DNA from: CAVPMN01 sp963706425
GTDB lineage: Bacteria; Actinomycetota; Acidimicrobiia; Acidimicrobiales; Acidimicrobilacustridaceae
Assembly (NCBI GenBank): GCA_963706425.1
Contig: CAVPMN010000001.1
Location: 620,001-684,000, forward strand
Length of the DNA: 64,000 nt
Direction of reading: 5' to 3'
Shown: piece by piece, positions 18,987-29,048 of the stretch
Position numbering within the stretch: the stretch's first letter is position 1
Layout of the letters: each line of letters starts with the position of its first letter
Translations under genes and position numbers: made by a program
The notes under the pieces: model-generated
Database searches by the model: none
The model's input: the letters and a program-made list of their open reading frames with translations, nothing else
What the model was told of the DNA's origin: nothing

Positions 18987-21110
18987 GTGGAGGTCTGGCC
19001 CGGCGAACCGTTCCCCCTTGGCGCGACGTTCGACGGCAGCGGCACCAACTTCTCGATCTTCAGCGAGATTGCGGAGCGGGTCGAGCTGTGCCTCTTCGAC
19101 GACCACGACGTCGAGACCCGTGTCGAGCTGGTGGAGGTCACCGCCTTCGTGCACCACGGCTACCTGCCGGGCGTGCAACCCGGTCAGCGCTACGGGTTCA
19201 GGGTGCACGGGCCATGGGCCCCCGACCAGGGCCACGTCGCCAACCCCGCCAAGTTGTTGATCGATCCCTACGCCAAGGCGGTCGACGGCGAGGTCGAATG
19301 GGCCGACGCGGTGTTCGCCTTCGCCGACCATGACGGTGACGGTCGACCGTCGGGCGCGGACAGCGCGGCGTTCATGCCCAAGTCGGTGGTGATCAGCCCC
19401 TACTTCGATTGGAGCGACGACCGCCATCCACGCACCCCGTGGCACGACACGGTCGTCTACGAGACCCACGTCAAGGGCCTCACCATGCTCCACCCCGATG
19501 TGGCGCCCGAGTTGCGAGGCACCTACCTCGGCCTCTCGAGCCAGCCGATCATCGAACATCTCAAGCGCCTCGGCATCACCGCAGTCGAGCTCATGCCGGT
19601 TCACCAGTTCGTGCACGATCGCCGGCTCGCCGACCTCGGCCTACGGAACTACTGGGGCTACAACTCGATCGCCTTCCTCGCGCCACACAACGAGTACGCC
19701 GTCTACGGACAGCGTGGCCACCAGGTGCAGGAGTTCAAGCAGATGGTGAAGTCCCTCCACGCCGAGGGCATCGAGGTCATCCTCGACGTCGTCTACAACC
19801 ACACGGCTGAGGGCAACGAGTTCGGTCCTACGTTGTCGCTGAAGGGAGCCGACAACGCGGCGTACTACCGCCTCGATCCCGACAACCCTCGGCACTACGT
19901 CGACTACACAGGCACCGGCAACTCGCTGAACATGCGACACCCGCACGTGCTGCAACTGATCATGGACAGCTTGCGCTACTGGGTCACCGAGATGCGGGTC
20001 GACGGCTTCCGGTTCGATTTGGCGGCCACGCTGGCGCGGGAGCTGCACGACGTCGACAAGCTCTCGTCGTTCTTCGACCTCATCCAACAGGATCCGGTCG
20101 TCAGCCAGGTGAAGCTCATCGCCGAGCCCTGGGACGTCGGCGAGGGCGGCTACCAGGTCGGCAACTTCCCGCCCTTGTGGTCAGAGTGGAACGGGAAGTA
20201 CCGCGACGAGATCCGCGACTTCTGGCGCGGGTTCGACAACACCGTGGCCGAGTTCGCCTACCGGTTCACCGGGTCGAGCGACCTCTACGAGTCGAACGGG
20301 CGCACCCCGTCGGCCAGCATCAACTTCGTGACCGCGCACGACGGTTTCACGCTCACCGACCTGGTCTCCTACAACGACAAGCACAACGAGGCCAACGGCG
20401 AGAACAACAACGACGGCACCTCGGACAACCGCTCGTGGAACGCCGGGGCCGAGGGTCCCACCGACGATCCCGACATCATCGCCCTGCGCAGACGGCAACG
20501 ACGCAACCTGTTGACCACCTTGATGCTCTCGCAGGGCGTGCCCATGCTCCTCGGCGGCGACGAGATCGGACGCACGCAGAGCGGCAACAACAACGGCTAC
20601 GCGCAGGACAACGAGACCTCCTGGTACGACTGGACCAACGCCGACCGCTCGTTCCGGGCGTTCACCGAGAAGCTCATCCAGTTCCGCCTCGAGCACCCGG
20701 TCTTCCGGCGACGCCGGTTCTTCCAGGGCCGCCCGATCCGCGGCGAAGAGGTCGACGACATCGGCTGGTTCACGCCCGACGGCGTGCCGATGGCCGAAGC
20801 CGACTGGCAGGCGAGCTTCGCGCGCGCCATCGCAGTGTTCCTCAACGGCGAGGCGCTGCTCATGCGCGGGCCACGCAACGAGCAGATCCGCGGCGACAGC
20901 TTCTATGCGGTGTTCAACGGCTCGGACGACCTGATCGACTTCACGCTCCCCGATCCCTCCTACGGCGAGCGATGGGAGCGGGTCCTCGACACCGTCGAGG
21001 ATGACCCGAGCCGGGCGTTCCCCACCGGGGCCGACCCCCTGAAGGCGGGCGAGTCGATCGCCGTCGAGGCGCGCAGCGTGGTCGTGCTGCGCCGGCTCGA
21101 CGGCACCTGA
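18987..21110 (+). CDS. glgX: Glycogen debranching enzyme GlgX (isoamylase type, GH13_11)
   Basis: 707 residues. The N-terminal CBM48-like beta domain (PFPLGATFDGSGTNFSIFSE) is followed by the GH13 barrel: VILDVVYNHTAEGN, the nucleophile Asp in VDGFRFDLA, the acid Glu in LIAEPWDVGEGGYQ, and VTAHDGFTLTDLVSY. SWNAGAEG and the C-terminal beta domain match GlgX and TreX enzymes. It hydrolyses alpha-1,6 branches of glycogen and maltodextrin. It starts at GTG 18987. The treY gene follows after 3 bases, and together they make maltooligosaccharides and then maltooligosyl-trehalose. A treZ gene is not visible in the window. Confidence 0.93.
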   Translation: MEVWPGEPFPLGATFDGSGTNFSIFSEIAERVELCLFDDHDVETRVELVEVTAFVHHGYLPGVQPGQRYGFRVHGPWAPDQGHVANPAKLLIDPYAKAVDGEVEWADAVFAFADHDGDGRPSGADSAAFMPKSVVISPYFDWSDDRHPRTPWHDTVVYETHVKGLTMLHPDVAPELRGTYLGLSSQPIIEHLKRLGITAVELMPVHQFVHDRRLADLGLRNYWGYNSIAFLAPHNEYAVYGQRGHQVQEFKQMVKSLHAEGIEVILDVVYNHTAEGNEFGPTLSLKGADNAAYYRLDPDNPRHYVDYTGTGNSLNMRHPHVLQLIMDSLRYWVTEMRVDGFRFDLAATLARELHDVDKLSSFFDLIQQDPVVSQVKLIAEPWDVGEGGYQVGNFPPLWSEWNGKYRDEIRDFWRGFDNTVAEFAYRFTGSSDLYESNGRTPSASINFVTAHDGFTLTDLVSYNDKHNEANGENNNDGTSDNRSWNAGAEGPTDDPDIIALRRRQRRNLLTTLMLSQGVPMLLGGDEIGRTQSGNNNGYAQDNETSWYDWTNADRSFRAFTEKLIQFRLEHPVFRRRRFFQGRPIRGEEVDDIGWFTPDGVPMAEADWQASFARAIAVFLNGEALLMRGPRNEQIRGDSFYAVFNGSDDLIDFTLPDPSYGERWERVLDTVEDDPSRAFPTGADPLKAGESIAVEARSVVVLRRLDGT

Positions 21111-21113
21111 GCG

Positions 21114-23394
21114 GTGCCCCCGCCGAGCGCGACTTACCGGCTGCAGCTCGGTCCCGAGCTCGGCTTCGCCGAAGCCGCCGAGCTGGTGCCGTACCTCGCT
21201 GATCTGGGGGTGAGCCACCTCTACACGTCGCCGCTGATGGAGGCCGAGCTGGGCAGCACCCACGGCTACGACGTGGTCGATCCCCGAGCCGTGCGTCTCG
21301 AGCTCGGTGGCCTGGCCGGCCTGCACTCGCTGTGGGCGGCGCTGGACCGCCACGGACTCGGACAGGTGCTCGACATCGTGCCCAACCACATGTCGATCGC
21401 GAGCGAGCGCAACGCCTGGTGGTGGGATGTGCTCCGGCTCGGCCCCACGAGCACCTGGGCCGACCATTTCGACATCGAATGGGAGCCGCCCGACCCCGAC
21501 TCCCAAGGTCGCGTCGTGCTCCCCTTCCTCGACCGCGACCTGGGCGACGCCATCGCCGACGGCTGCCTCACGATCGAGCTCGACGAGCGACTGGGGCCGG
21601 TCGCCCGCCACCACGATCGTCGGTGGCCGCTGCGCCCCGACGGGCCCGTCGAGGGCCCCGTGGCCGACGTCCTCGCCGCGCAGCACTATCGGCTGGTCTG
21701 GTGGCGCGAGCGTGAGCGACTGCTCAACTATCGCCGGTTCTTCGAGATCGACAGCCTCGCGGCGGTGCGCGCCGACCTGCCGAACGTGTTCCGGTCGGTG
21801 CACGCCGGATTGGCGGCACTGCTCGACGACGAGCTCGGATCCCGAGTCATCGACGGCATCCGGGTCGACCACATCGACGGTCTCGGCGACCCCCAGGGCT
21901 ATCTCGACATGCTGCGCGAGCTGGTCGGCGACCGATGGGTGGTGGTCGAGAAGATCCTGGGGCCGGACGAGCACCTGCCGACGACCTGGCCCGTGGCCGG
22001 CACCACCGGCTACGACGTGGGCGCGGCGTTCACCCAGCTGCTCGTCGACGCTGTCCGGCGGCCCCGATGCGATCGCGCTGGCCGGGTCGTTCGATCCGTC
22101 GCTCACCACCTGGGCGCACTGCGTGCAGGAGGCCAAACGAGAGCACCTCGCCGGTCCGTTGCGGCCAGAGCTGGAGCGCGCCGTCCGGGCCCATGGGGGC
22201 CCGCCCGACGAGGCGACCCGCGCCGTGATCCGCGATGCCCTCGCCTTGCCCGTCTATCGCGAGTACGGCCCACCGCAGGACCGCTTCGCGACGCGATTCG
22301 CCCAACTCACCGTCGCCCTCACGGCCAAGTCGGTCGAGGACACCGCCATGTACCGATGGTTGCCGCTGCTCGCCCTCGACGAGGTCGGTGCCGATCCGGG
22401 CACGTTCGGAGTGCCGCCTGAGTCGGTGCTGGCCGGCTTGCGCGAGCTCGGCATCCGCTGGCCCGCCACGATGGCGTCGATCAGCACCCACGACAGCAAG
22501 CGCAGTGCCGACGTGCGGGCCCGCCTGGTGTGCCTCTCCGAGGACCTCACGTGGTGGAGCGAGACCGTAGGCACCTGGATGGATGCGAATACGAAGCACT
22601 GCCGCGACGGCTGGCCCGACGACGCGATGCAGTACCTCATCTACCAGACCCTGGTCGGAGCCTGGCCGCTCACATCGGAGCGCCTGGCCTCGTATGCGTT
22701 GAAGGCGGCTCGGGAAGCCAAGCGCCACACCTCGTGGATGGAGCCCGACCGCACTTACGAGTCAGCCCTCGAGGCGTTCGTCGTCGCCCTGCTCGCCGAC
22801 CTCCCGTTCGTCGCCTCGTTGGAGGAGGTCGTCTCGCGGGTCGCGGGGCCGGGACGGGTCACCTCGCTCAGCCAGACGGCCATGCTGCTCACCGCCGTCG
22901 GGGTTCCCGACGTGTATCAGGGCGACGAGCTGTGGAATCTCAACCTGGTCGATCCCGACAACCGCAGGCCGGTCGACTTCGGGGTGCGGCGCTCGTTGCT
23001 GCGCGACGTCATGTCGATCGACCTGGTCGAGCTCTGGGGGGAGGACCAGGCGTGGGGCGGCGACCAGGACGGCCTCACCAAGATGGCGTTGATCCACCGT
23101 CTGCTCGGGCTCCGCGCCGACCGACCCGAGTCGTTCTCGGCCGCAGCCGCGCTCCGTCCGTTGCCCGTGAGCGGTCCCGATCGCGAGCACGTGGTGGCGT
23201 TCGCTCGAGGCGACGACGTGGTGGTCGTCGTGCCGCGACTGGTCTTGTCGCTCGACGGACGGTTGCCGCAGGCGTCCGTGTCGCTGCCGAACGGTGAGTG
23301 GCGCGACGTGCTGAGCGATCAGCTCGTTGCGGGAGGCGAACGGGACGTGCCCGATCTCTTCGCCCACTTCCCGGTCGCGGTGATTGTCTGCTGA
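21114..23394 (+). CDS. treY: Maltooligosyl trehalose synthase, frame broken near 22052
   Basis: Isomerises the reducing-end alpha-1,4 bond of maltooligosaccharides to alpha,alpha-1,1. The N-terminus SATYRLQLGPELGFAEAAEL followed by YLADLGVSHLYTSPLM is the TreY signature. Catalytic residues sit in DGIRVDHIDGL (nucleophile) and VVEKILGPDE (acid), and STHDSKRSADVRARL is the late family motif. One extra base near 22052 (GACGCTGTCCGGCGG) shifts the frame; removing it gives about 759 residues, normal for TreY. GTG 21114 lies 3 bases after the glgX stop. It normally works with TreZ, which is missing here, so TreZ must lie elsewhere or the product is used differently. Confidence 0.87.
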
Positions 23395-23411
23395 TCAACG
23401 CACGCCGCTCG

Positions 23412-23518
23412 CCTGGGTCGGCCGTCCCCGCCGGCCTCGGCAGTGCCCCTGGGTCGGCCGTCCCGCCGGCCTCGGCAGTGCCCCTGGGTCGGCCGTCCCC
23501 GCCGGCCTCGGCAGTACG
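23412..23518. repeat. Three tandem copies of a 36-bp GC-rich unit
   Basis: Copies at 23412-23447, 23448-23482 (one C shorter) and 23483-23518 (last two bases differ). Each begins CCTGGGTCGGCCGTCC. They fill the space between treY and the GT87-type gene, and the last copy runs into the -10-like TACGCT (23515-23520) that lies 7 bases before the GTG at 23528. The array is thus part of that gene's promoter region. Confidence 0.9.
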
Positions 23519-23527
23519 CTCGCCGGG

Positions 23528-24742
23528 GTGCCGACCAGCGCTGCGCCGACCAAGCCGTTGCGGAGCCGGACCGGCTGGATCGTGGTGGGCGTGCTGGTGC
23601 TCGTCCGCCTGCTCTCGATCGTCGTGCTGCTGAACAGCGGTGTCGAGGATCGCGATTCCATACTCGGGGGCGACGGCCGACGCTACGAGGAGATCGCCGA
23701 CTCCTGGGGTGTGCCCTACGAAGACTTCGAGGTCGAGTATCCACCGGTGGCGCTCGCTTTCATCCACCTCATCGCCACCGACGACACGCACGAGACGCTC
23801 ACCCGACTCGCGCTCTCGCAGCTCGCCCTCGAACTGGTCGTCGCCGGGCTGCTCACGTGGGCGTGGAACAGACGCGCCGCCGTCGTCTACCTGGTCCTCG
23901 GTACCCCGATCATCTTCTTCCCGTTCGCGTACGCCCGCCTCGACCTGCTGACCGTGGCCATGGCGGTCGGCGCCGTGGCCCTGCTCAAGAAGGGCTACGA
24001 CCGCCTCGGAGGCGTCACGCTGGGGCTGGCGGTGTTCGCCAAGCTGTGGCCGCTGGCCCTCGTGCCCCTGCCCTTCGTGCAGAGACGATGGCGCTCCGTC
24101 GTCGCGATCGTCGTGACGGGCGTGCTCGGCCTGGTGGTCTGGGAGGGCCTGTTCGGCACCGACGGGTTCTCCCAGGTGGTGACCTTCCGCGGCAGCCGCG
24201 GCTGGCAGATCGAGAGCTTCCCGGGTGTCGTCCTCCACATGCTCGACCCGTCGGCGAGCACCGTCGAACAGGGCGCCTGGCGCACCGGCGCCGACATGCC
24301 GGCGGTGGCCCGCGCGCTGCTCACCGTCGCCAGCATGGCCACCGTGGCAGCCGCCTGGTGGTTGGCCGACCGTCGAGCGGTCACGTCAGAGGACGACCCT
24401 GACGACAACGTGCGGTATGCCCTCGCCCCCCTCGCTGCGGTCCTGGCTCTCCTCGTGTTCTCGCCCATCATCTCGCCGCAGTACATCCTGTGGTTCCTGC
24501 CGTTCGCGGCGGTGCTGGCTGCCGCCGGGATGCGCACGCTCGGCTGGCTGGCGCTGGCGGTGAGCGCCCTCACCACCTTCGTGCTGGCGACCATCCATGC
24601 CCAGGTCGACGGGCGCCTCTACGCCACCGTGCCCATCCTGGTGCGCAACGGCCTGCTGGTCGTGATGCTCGTGATCTGCCTTCGCGAGCTCTCGGGTCGC
24701 ACGCCGAAGGCGCGACGCACTACAGCCAGCCTTTCCGCTTGA
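23528..24742 (+). CDS. GT87/DUF2029-type membrane glycosyltransferase
   Basis: 404 residues from GTG 23528. The frame is open upstream through the tandem repeat, but that stretch is non-coding in character. About ten hydrophobic segments. The first outer loop has the acidic EDRDSILGGDGRRYEEIADS and FEVEYPPVALAF; an acidic cluster and a YPP motif are typical of polyprenol-phosphate-mannose-dependent GT-C enzymes of the GT87 group. SPIISPQYILWFLPF near the C-terminus also fits. It would add a sugar to an envelope glycan or lipid outside the membrane. Its last 23 bases overlap the convergent corA gene. Confidence 0.7.
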   Translation: MPTSAAPTKPLRSRTGWIVVGVLVLVRLLSIVVLLNSGVEDRDSILGGDGRRYEEIADSWGVPYEDFEVEYPPVALAFIHLIATDDTHETLTRLALSQLALELVVAGLLTWAWNRRAAVVYLVLGTPIIFFPFAYARLDLLTVAMAVGAVALLKKGYDRLGGVTLGLAVFAKLWPLALVPLPFVQRRWRSVVAIVVTGVLGLVVWEGLFGTDGFSQVVTFRGSRGWQIESFPGVVLHMLDPSASTVEQGAWRTGADMPAVARALLTVASMATVAAAWWLADRRAVTSEDDPDDNVRYALAPLAAVLALLVFSPIISPQYILWFLPFAAVLAAAGMRTLGWLALAVSALTTFVLATIHAQVDGRLYATVPILVRNGLLVVMLVICLRELSGRTPKARRTTASLSA

Positions 24743-25736
24743 AGTACACGTAGAGGCCACCGGTCACCACGAGCATCATCCCGAGCGCGGTCAGGTAACC
24801 GAACCGCCAGGTCAGCTCGGGCATGTTCCGGAAGTTCATCCCGTAGATGCCGGCGATCAGCGTGGCCACGATCAGGATGGCGCCCCAGCCGCTCGTCTTC
24901 TTCATCACCGAGTTCGTGCGGTTGGCCACGAGCGCGAGGTGGGCATCGACCACGTTGCCGAGCAGCTCGCGTTGGGTGTCGATCTCGTCGACGATCCGCA
25001 GGAGGTGGTCGAGCACGTCCTGGAAGTAGAGGATGGTCTCGTCCTCGATCACCGAGATCTCGCGCCGCAGGATCACCAACATCACATCGCGCAAGGGCAC
25101 CACCTTGCGCCGCAGTGCGATGAGCACCTTGCGCAGGTGGAGCAGCTCGCCCTGCACCCGGTGGTCGGTCGCGACCATCGCCCGCTCACCGGCCGCGTTC
25201 CGCGGCGCATTGTCGCCGTAGGCCTCGAACAGCAGCTCCTCGAGGTTGGCGATGCGATCCTCGACATCGTCGACCGTCGTGAAGTAGCCGTCGACCATCT
25301 CGTCGAGCACCGTGTAGACGAGGAAGCCGATGTCGGCCTGCTCACCGCATTGACGGATGAAGCGCTGCTCGGCCTGGTGGGTCTCGAACGCCCGGCCGGC
25401 CGCGTTCCGCGACCGGACGGTGATCAGCCAGCGGTCTCCGACGAACATGCCGACCGGCGGCAGATCGAGCGGGTCGGCATCGTGGGCATAGGCGACCAGG
25501 AACGCGTGGGTCGGGTAGAGCTCGATCTTGGGCCGCTGTCCCTGGTGGCGCACGTCGTCGATCGCAAGCGCGTGCAACCCGAAGTCTTCCTGGATGCGCG
25601 TCAGGTCGTCTTCGGTGGCATCGATGAGGTCGACCCAGAGCACCTCACCGGGATGTTCTGGCAGATGCCGAGGGATGTCGGCTGCGCTCTCGAGCGGGGT
25701 CGCCTCACCGTCACGGAGCAGCGTCGCGGTCAGCAC
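24720..25736 (-). CDS. corA: CorA family magnesium/cobalt transporter
   Basis: 338 residues. A large cytoplasmic domain rich in acidic residues and long helices is followed by two C-terminal membrane segments. The selectivity motif Gly-Met-Asn is present in IAGIYGMNFRNMPEL between them, and the very basic end YFKRKGWL is typical. It forms a pentameric Mg2+ (or Co2+) channel in the inner membrane. The MgtE-type transporter gene lies 38 bases upstream on the same strand, so the two magnesium transporters are likely cotranscribed. No M-box or ykoK-like leader fits the short gap. Confidence 0.93.
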   Translation of the reverse strand: MLTATLLRDGEATPLESAADIPRHLPEHPGEVLWVDLIDATEDDLTRIQEDFGLHALAIDDVRHQGQRPKIELYPTHAFLVAYAHDADPLDLPPVGMFVGDRWLITVRSRNAAGRAFETHQAEQRFIRQCGEQADIGFLVYTVLDEMVDGYFTTVDDVEDRIANLEELLFEAYGDNAPRNAAGERAMVATDHRVQGELLHLRKVLIALRRKVVPLRDVMLVILRREISVIEDETILYFQDVLDHLLRIVDEIDTQRELLGNVVDAHLALVANRTNSVMKKTSGWGAILIVATLIAGIYGMNFRNMPELTWRFGYLTALGMMLVVTGGLYVYFKRKGWL

Positions 25737-25774
25737 CCGCCCATCCTGCCCCAGCGGCGGCCGAGGTGAGCGCG

Positions 25775-27013
25775 TCAGGCCACGCCCACGACGATGATGG
25801 CGAAGATGAGCGAGAGGGCGCCCACCAGATCAACCGTGGACGTCAGTATCGGAATCCCATAGGTATCGGGATCGAGACCGAGCCGGTAGGTCGCGATGGC
25901 GCCGTAGTAGGCAACCGCCACGGCGACAGTGGTGGCCATCAGCCCGCCGAGGAGCGCGATGGCGACCATCTGCCAGGCGCCCGGGCTGTCCAAGCCGAGG
26001 AGCAGGGCGAGGACGTCGGCGGACAGGGCCAGCAGGATGAACACCGGGACGGCGAGGATGGCGATGAGCGCGATGTCGTCGCGAGCGGCGCGCTGGGGCC
26101 GGGCGGTCGGCTCGATGATGCCGAGGTGGAGCTTCGATGACAGCCGGGCCGACAGCACACCTCCCAGTGCCCCGGTGTCCTCCAGGAAGGGCGGGACGAG
26201 GACCAGGAGGACGGGGTAGACCAGGAACGACTCGAGCCGCTGCTCGATGGAGAGGCCGGCGACGATGTCGATGGCACCGGCTGCGACGAGCACTGGCAAC
26301 GACTCCCTGACGATCCGCCGCAGCAGCAGGTGGCTGGTGCGCAGGGCTGCGACCAACGCAATGATCGCAAACGCTCCGCCGGCGAGGGCGATGGCTTCGC
26401 TCCATCCGGTGATGCCGACCAGGAACGTGGCCAGGAACAGGGACGGCAGGGTGACCATGTCACCCGCGGCGGTGATGAGGGGCGCAGCAACGTTGTCCAT
26501 GTCCCACCCCCGGCGCACGGATAGCGCGGCGATGCCCAGCGTCACCACCAGCACGATCGCCGACGACAGCACACCGCCGACCACGGAGATGACGAGGAAG
26601 TCGGCCAGCGAGATGGTGTCGGAGCCTGCGAACACGCTGGCGATGGCCTTGGCGAGCACGGCCAACGCGGCGGAAATGAAGAAGGTGAGCGCGACCGCGG
26701 CCCAGAGGTTCTGGCCGACGACCGTGTCGCGTCGCGACGAAAGGCGAAACGTGCCCGTGTGGATGGCTGTGCCGAGCCGGCTGCCCAGTGCCCCGAAGAT
26801 GTTGCCGCGCATGCCGATCGCGGCCGGCACGAGCACCACCAGGCCGGGCAGTTCTTCAAGGGTGCCGGTGATGGCTCCGAGCGTCAGTCCGGCAACCAGG
26901 CCACAACCCGTCGAGACCAGGAGCGCGGCGAGTGCCTGACGCAGCCCGGCTACATCGGAGGCGGCCGCTGCCCTCAGGCGCGCGACGAAACGGAGGCGGG
27001 GTCGTGTAGTCAC
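25775..27013 (-). CDS. MgtE/SLC41-type divalent cation transporter with duplicated membrane domain
   Basis: 412 residues with no N-terminal MgtE or CBS domain. Two copies of the MgtE membrane domain lie in tandem. Repeat 1 has IGMRGNIFGALGSRLGTA and WDMDNVAAPLITAAGDM; repeat 2 has EDTGALGGVLSARLSSKLHLG and LDPDTYGIPILTSTVDLVG. This layout is that of the SLC41 branch, where one chain replaces the MgtE dimer. It carries Mg2+ across the inner membrane, passively or coupled to Na+. It lies upstream of corA on the same strand. Lacking CBS sensor domains, it cannot be gated the way MgtE is. Confidence 0.82.
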   Translation of the reverse strand: MTTRPRLRFVARLRAAAASDVAGLRQALAALLVSTGCGLVAGLTLGAITGTLEELPGLVVLVPAAIGMRGNIFGALGSRLGTAIHTGTFRLSSRRDTVVGQNLWAAVALTFFISAALAVLAKAIASVFAGSDTISLADFLVISVVGGVLSSAIVLVVTLGIAALSVRRGWDMDNVAAPLITAAGDMVTLPSLFLATFLVGITGWSEAIALAGGAFAIIALVAALRTSHLLLRRIVRESLPVLVAAGAIDIVAGLSIEQRLESFLVYPVLLVLVPPFLEDTGALGGVLSARLSSKLHLGIIEPTARPQRAARDDIALIAILAVPVFILLALSADVLALLLGLDSPGAWQMVAIALLGGLMATTVAVAVAYYGAIATYRLGLDPDTYGIPILTSTVDLVGALSLIFAIIVVGVA

Positions 27014-27129
27014 GACGACTCGGAGGCTCCGTTGCGAGGGCAGGCATCCGCAGGATCGTAGGGCTCGGCGACGAGCCCGGGCCAGCTTCGCCGTTCAGGC
27101 GGCTGCCGGCCGCAAGGCGACCGGGAGGG

Positions 27130-28797
27130 TCAGCTGACGGGCTCGGCGACGCCGGCAGGCACGCCGCTCGCCGCAGCGGTCGACTCGCCGGCGCTCAACC
27201 GGACACGACGATCGTGCTGATGGTCGGCGATGCGCTGAGCGGCGTAGCAGGCGCCGCCGATGAGCAGCACCACGCCGAGGGCGAGGACGTGCTGATAGCG
27301 GCTGAGGTTGGGGATGCCCTCGACGCTGGTCGGGAACACCAGCAGGCTGACCGCGAAAACGCCCACGAGGTAGGACGGCCGGAACTTGCCGAGGCCCGAG
27401 GCGGCCAGCAGGGCGAAGCCGGCGGGCAGGTACCACGGCCACACGACCGGGCCGAGCACGATGATGGCGAGCAGCACCAGGCCGACGGACCGCACCAGGC
27501 CCAGCTGCGGGCTGCGCAACAGCACGAAGAGCGAGATGAGCGCGGCCAGCGCCAGACCGGTGAGTCGGGTGAGGTCGACCACCGTCGATTCGCTGACCGA
27601 GAGCCCGATGCCGTTGAGCAGATCGGAGACCACGAATCCGAGGCGGGTGGTGACCGAGAAGGTGGTCTTCACCGTGCCGGTGCCCCGAAGGTTGGTGACC
27701 CAGCCCGGACCGACTCCGGCGATGACCGAGAAGAGGGCGATGGTGGCGGCGCCGGCGGCGAGCACCCCAGCGGCCCGGAACGCCCGGCGACGAACGGCGA
27801 CGTTGCCCTCGAGCCATGTCCACCCGATGAAGACGAAGGCGACTGCTGCAGGGATCTTGACCGCCGTCGCAGCGGCGACCAACACCACGGCCAGCACCAG
27901 CCGTCGAGCGCGCGCCGCGGCCAGGCCTAGCGCGAGGAAGCCGAGCATGAGGGCGTCGTTGTGGCTGCCGCCCACCAGATGCAACAACACGAGGGGGTTG
28001 GCCAGGCCGATGGCAATGGCCGCCGCGGGAGCGACGCGATAGCTGCGGGCGATGAGCCCCACGCCGACGGCGGACATGATCACCCCGATCACCGCCAGGG
28101 CGCGCATGCCGAACAGGGCGGCCGCAGGATCGTGACCGGTGACCTCGACCGCCAACCGGCTGAGGCTGATCGCCACCGGACCATAAGGCGCCGGCGCGTT
28201 GCGCCATACCGGGTCGGCCGCGATGAGGAACTTGCCCCCTCCGAGGTAGACGGGCCCGTGGGAGGTGGGATCGATGCCGCGGCTCGCCAACTCGCCCTGA
28301 GCGGCATAGCTATAGGCATCGTTCGACAGGAGCGGCGGCCCCAGCAGCAGCGGTACGGCCCAGATCGCCATCACCACGGCCACCATCACCAGGCGCTTGG
28401 TCTCCGACCAGGGCTGGCGCTCAGACCGGCCGATGAGGCCCACCCAGCCGAGGGCGAGCAGGCAGACGCCGAGCAAGAAGCTGGCGCCGGCGAGAAACGA
28501 GCTGCCGGGCGGCGGCAGGAACGGCACCTCGAGGCGCGACGAGAACGTGTCGAGTCGCCACATCGGCACGGTGGCCACGATGAGCAGCGACCCGGCCAGA
28601 CCCGACAGCGTGCTCGCCACGAGCACCGCGTATCGACGCATCACGCCGCGACCGGCCTGTCGGTCGACCACCGGCTGGGCGGGTGCCTCGAGGGGTGGGC
28701 GGGGCTCGTCAGGGCCCAGCAGGCGGGCGCGCCAGCGCAGCCGCGCCGCTTCGCGACGCGCCGGACTCTCAGGGGGATCGAGGAGTGTGTCGGTCAC
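27130..28797 (-). CDS. MptB-like polyprenol-phosphomannose-dependent mannosyltransferase
   Basis: 555 residues from GTG 28797 and about 13 membrane segments. The long outer loop contains LLSNDAYSYAAQGELASRGID followed by a GPVY segment, which matches the DxY-SYAAQG loop of MptA/MptB (GT87-related) enzymes. Later YGPVAISLSRL and GGSHNDALMLGFLALGLA also fit. In mycobacteria and corynebacteria these add alpha-1,6 mannose to lipomannan outside the membrane. Acidimicrobia-like bacteria lack mycolic acids but can have lipoglycans, so the acceptor is open. The C-terminal tail is cytoplasmic and charged. Confidence 0.75.
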   Translation of the reverse strand: MTDTLLDPPESPARREAARLRWRARLLGPDEPRPPLEAPAQPVVDRQAGRGVMRRYAVLVASTLSGLAGSLLIVATVPMWRLDTFSSRLEVPFLPPPGSSFLAGASFLLGVCLLALGWVGLIGRSERQPWSETKRLVMVAVVMAIWAVPLLLGPPLLSNDAYSYAAQGELASRGIDPTSHGPVYLGGGKFLIAADPVWRNAPAPYGPVAISLSRLAVEVTGHDPAAALFGMRALAVIGVIMSAVGVGLIARSYRVAPAAAIAIGLANPLVLLHLVGGSHNDALMLGFLALGLAAARARRLVLAVVLVAAATAVKIPAAVAFVFIGWTWLEGNVAVRRRAFRAAGVLAAGAATIALFSVIAGVGPGWVTNLRGTGTVKTTFSVTTRLGFVVSDLLNGIGLSVSESTVVDLTRLTGLALAALISLFVLLRSPQLGLVRSVGLVLLAIIVLGPVVWPWYLPAGFALLAASGLGKFRPSYLVGVFAVSLLVFPTSVEGIPNLSRYQHVLALGVVLLIGGACYAAQRIADHQHDRRVRLSAGESTAAASGVPAGVAEPVS

Positions 28798-28946
28798 GTG
28801 GGATCTTCGGTCGAGCCGCCAGCCGGCCCGAAGCCGCTGAGCGCCGGGGGGACAGCGCCCCTCGAAGGTACCGCACACCCCTACCCAGATGAAGGAGGGG
28901 TTTGCGGCCATCGGTCACAGGCGGGCGAGCTCATCAAGTCTCCCTG

Positions 28947-29012
28947 GTGACGGCGTGCCCCCCGCCGTCACTGCCGGCCGTGACGGCGTGCCCCCCGCCG
29001 TCGCTGCCGGGC
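28947..29012. repeat. Two tandem 33-bp copies, each with a hairpin, after the glgB operon
   Basis: 28947-28979 and 28980-29012 match except for two bases. Each copy holds GACGGCG and CGCCGTC as perfect 7-base arms around TGCCCCC. They lie 37 bases past the glgB stop on the minus strand, where they may act as tandem terminators. The rest of the 250-base gap holds only the leader of the mannosyltransferase gene. Confidence 0.75.
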
Positions 29013-29048
29013 CGCCCCGACGTCCGTCAAACCCAGCCGCCGGGCGGG

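Noticed and set aside
20181..22136. 651-codon minus-strand open frame over glgX and treY
   Set aside because: Composition is that of an antisense shadow and both plus-strand genes have full catalytic motifs.
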